A model generated the notes under the pieces. It made no database searches, was not told the DNA's origin, and worked only from the letters and a program-made list of their open reading frames with translations. A program made the position numbers and the translations under genes. From Candidatus Bathyarchaeota archaeon (GTDB lineage: Archaea > Thermoproteota > Bathyarchaeia > Bathyarchaeales > Bathyarchaeaceae), in NCBI GenBank assembly GCA_014859755.1, contig JACUTO010000110.1, positions 1-5,297 on the forward strand: DNA of 5,297 nucleotides, given 5' to 3'. Of the stretch, positions 4,168-5,297 are shown in pieces; position 1 is the first letter of the stretch, and each line of letters starts with the position of its first letter.

Positions 4168-5103
4168 ATGAAGGAAGAATCCCCTCCGCAACCGTTGAAG
4201 GTTCAGCAGTGTCCAGAGTGCGGGAGCACTCGGCTCATGCGGGATTACGAGTGCGCCGAGATTGTGTGCATGAACTGCGGGTTTGTCGTCGCCACAAAAC
4301 TCGCGGATCGAGGACCAGAATGGCGTTCTTTTGACAACGAGCAGCGTGACAAGCGAGCTCGAGTTGGAGCCCCTCTCACGTTCACCATTCACGATAAAGG
4401 CCTTTCCACCCTGATCGACTGGCAAGACCGCGACATTTATGGCAAGAGTTTGCCTCCCAGGGAGAAGGCTCAGATTTACCGGCTTCGTAAGTGGCAACGT
4501 CGCATCAGAGTTTCTGACGCTACGGAGAGGAACCTTGCCTTCGCCCTTTCTGAAATCTCCAAGATATCTAACAGTCTTAACCTACCCAAGAACATCCTTG
4601 AAACCGCCTCCGTCATATATCGTAAAGCAGTTAGGGAGCGTCTTATCCGTGGAAGGTCTATTCAAGGCATGACAGCCGCCGCCATATACGTGGCTTCTAG
4701 ACAATGCGGATTAGCTTGGACTCTCGAGGAGATTGCTCAAGCCTCGAACATGCATAAGAAGGAAGTTGGAAACAGCTACCGGTTTCTCGTAAAACAACTT
4801 GACTATTTCATACCACCCTTAAAACCCAGCCAGTACGTAACCAAGTTTTCCAACCAGCTAACTATGCAGGGGAAGGTTGAGGAAATCGCCCACCAAATCC
4901 TCACCTCTGCAAAGGAACTAAAACTCACGTCGGGAAGGGGCCCCACCGGCATAGCCGCAGCCGCCAGCTACATTGCGTCGATCTTGGCTGGAGAAAGAAA
5001 AACCCAGAGGGAAATCGCTGAAATTGCTCAGGTGACGGAAGTCACGATAAGGAACCGCTACAAGGAGTTGGTCGAGCGACTCCTGTTCGTCATATCCATC
5101 TAA
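4168..5103 (+). CDS. tfb: Transcription initiation factor B (TFB, TFIIB homologue)
   Basis: Basal archaeal transcription factor that binds TBP-TATA complexes, contacts the BRE and recruits RNA polymerase. At 311 aa the length is normal. The N-terminal zinc ribbon has CPECGS and CMNCG with Cys at 15, 18, 34 and 37. The B-reader/linker follows (DRGPEWRSFDNEQRDKRARV, 47-66, then PLTFTIHDKGLST, 69-81). Two cyclin repeats follow at roughly 116-200 and 210-300, with the family signatures GRSIQGMTAAAIYVASRQ in the first and GRGPTGIAAAASYIAS in the second. The helix-turn-helix near 280-301 (REIAEIAQVTEVTIRNRYKE) is the expected BRE-reading part. ATG 4168 follows a purine-rich stretch (AAGGAAGAG), and the frame upstream is closed at 4141 with no other start. 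All functional parts look intact. Confidence 0.97.
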   Translation: MKEESPPQPLKVQQCPECGSTRLMRDYECAEIVCMNCGFVVATKLADRGPEWRSFDNEQRDKRARVGAPLTFTIHDKGLSTLIDWQDRDIYGKSLPPREKAQIYRLRKWQRRIRVSDATERNLAFALSEISKISNSLNLPKNILETASVIYRKAVRERLIRGRSIQGMTAAAIYVASRQCGLAWTLEEIAQASNMHKKEVGNSYRFLVKQLDYFIPPLKPSQYVTKFSNQLTMQGKVEEIAHQILTSAKELKLTSGRGPTGIAAAASYIASILAGERKTQREIAEIAQVTEVTIRNRYKELVERLLFVISI

Positions 5104-5104
5104 T

Positions 5105-5116
5105 CCCCCGATTTTT
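5105..5116 (+). terminator. Possible T-run terminator after TFB
   Basis: Directly after the TFB stop, CCCCCGA is followed by TTTTT (5112-5116). Archaeal RNA polymerase often terminates at T-runs without a hairpin. The run is short, so this is a weak call. Confidence 0.3.
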
Positions 5117-5207
5117 GTAAGCTCCAACGTCTTCGTTGTGATTATCATTCATTAGTATCAAAAGATGTCTGTCAACGCTTTCGCGCGCAAAGATTTGGAA
5201 AACGTTA

Positions 5208-5222
5208 ATTCTCTAAGAGAAT
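5208..5222. repeat. 15-bp inverted repeat across a start codon
   Basis: ATTCTCT (5208-5214) and AGAGAAT (5216-5222) form perfect 7-bp arms around one base. The right arm overlaps ATG 5221. Its size and position would suit an operator for a dimeric repressor at a leaderless or short-leader gene. Chance is possible. Confidence 0.4.
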
Positions 5223-5297
5223 GAACGGGTTTTGGATGAAGAGATGCGGCTACGTTTTGCGTAAGAAAGGCGCTGTTGTTTCCGGCTGGGACGCTGA
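5221..5297 (+). CDS. Partial ORF at the window end, unknown function
   Basis: From ATG 5221 a frame stays open to the window edge, encoding 25 residues (MNGFWMKRCGYVLRKKGAVV then SGWDA). A second Met at codon 6 (5236) is an alternative start. A GC tract, TCGCGCGCAAAG (5181-5192), lies about 38 nt upstream, close to the 42-nt distance seen for the eL22-like gene, which mildly supports a promoter here. The ATG overlaps in ATGA form the stop of a 19-codon frame that begins at ATG 5165, which could be a leader peptide or chance. Too little is visible for a function. Confidence 0.4.
   Translation, partial: MNGFWMKRCGYVLRKKGAVVSGWDA

Noticed and set aside
4092..4672. Open frames overlapping the start of TFB on both strands
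   Set aside because: The TFB frame carries the zinc ribbon and reader motifs; the others are Arg/Ser-rich overlaps.
4918..5148. Minus-strand frame over the TFB end
   Set aside because: It is antisense to the conserved second cyclin repeat and has no recognisable features.

Overview
The window reads as archaeal chromosome. It carries a group II chaperonin (thermosome) subunit and a transcription factor B, TATA-like boxes close upstream of starts, and GTG/TTG starts. The style of the thermosome, with its Gly/Pro/Met tail, and the moderate base composition suggest a TACK-group archaeon, perhaps Bathyarchaeia. That placement is inference from remembered family style, not from a search.

Layout: (1) 1-1735, a thermosome gene on + with tandem TATA-like boxes and a Shine-Dalgarno site. 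(2) 1736-1906, a short convergent spacer. (3) 1907-3479, minus-strand territory. At its upstream end is a 164-170 aa helical protein of unknown function whose first codons look frameshifted. Next come two tiny Cys-rich ORFs that share a frame and are separated by TGA-ATG. Then about 700 bp follow with no convincing intact gene but with coding-like fragments, in-frame stops and two hairpins. Last is an intact 36-aa zinc-ribbon ORF. (4) 3548-3886 on +, divergent from (3), a 112-aa protein that aligns by eye with the eukaryotic-type ribosomal protein eL22. (5) 4168-5103 on +, a complete TFB with zinc ribbon and two cyclin repeats. (6) 5221-5297, the probable start of another + gene cut by the window edge.

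The genes are mostly information-processing and protein-folding housekeeping: a chaperonin, a ribosomal-type protein and a basal transcription factor. Two signals tie the spacers together. The 10-mer GCGCGCGCAT occurs three times, and related alternating purine-pyrimidine GC tracts recur elsewhere; none lies inside the three large + genes. The eL22-like and TFB promoters also share an extended TTTAAGTGA...TGGCTC...GTTT block.

The most interesting points are the eL22-like gene, the 22-bp perfect palindrome inside it, the recurrent GC motif, and the cluster of small Cys-rich, partly interrupted ORFs on the minus strand.
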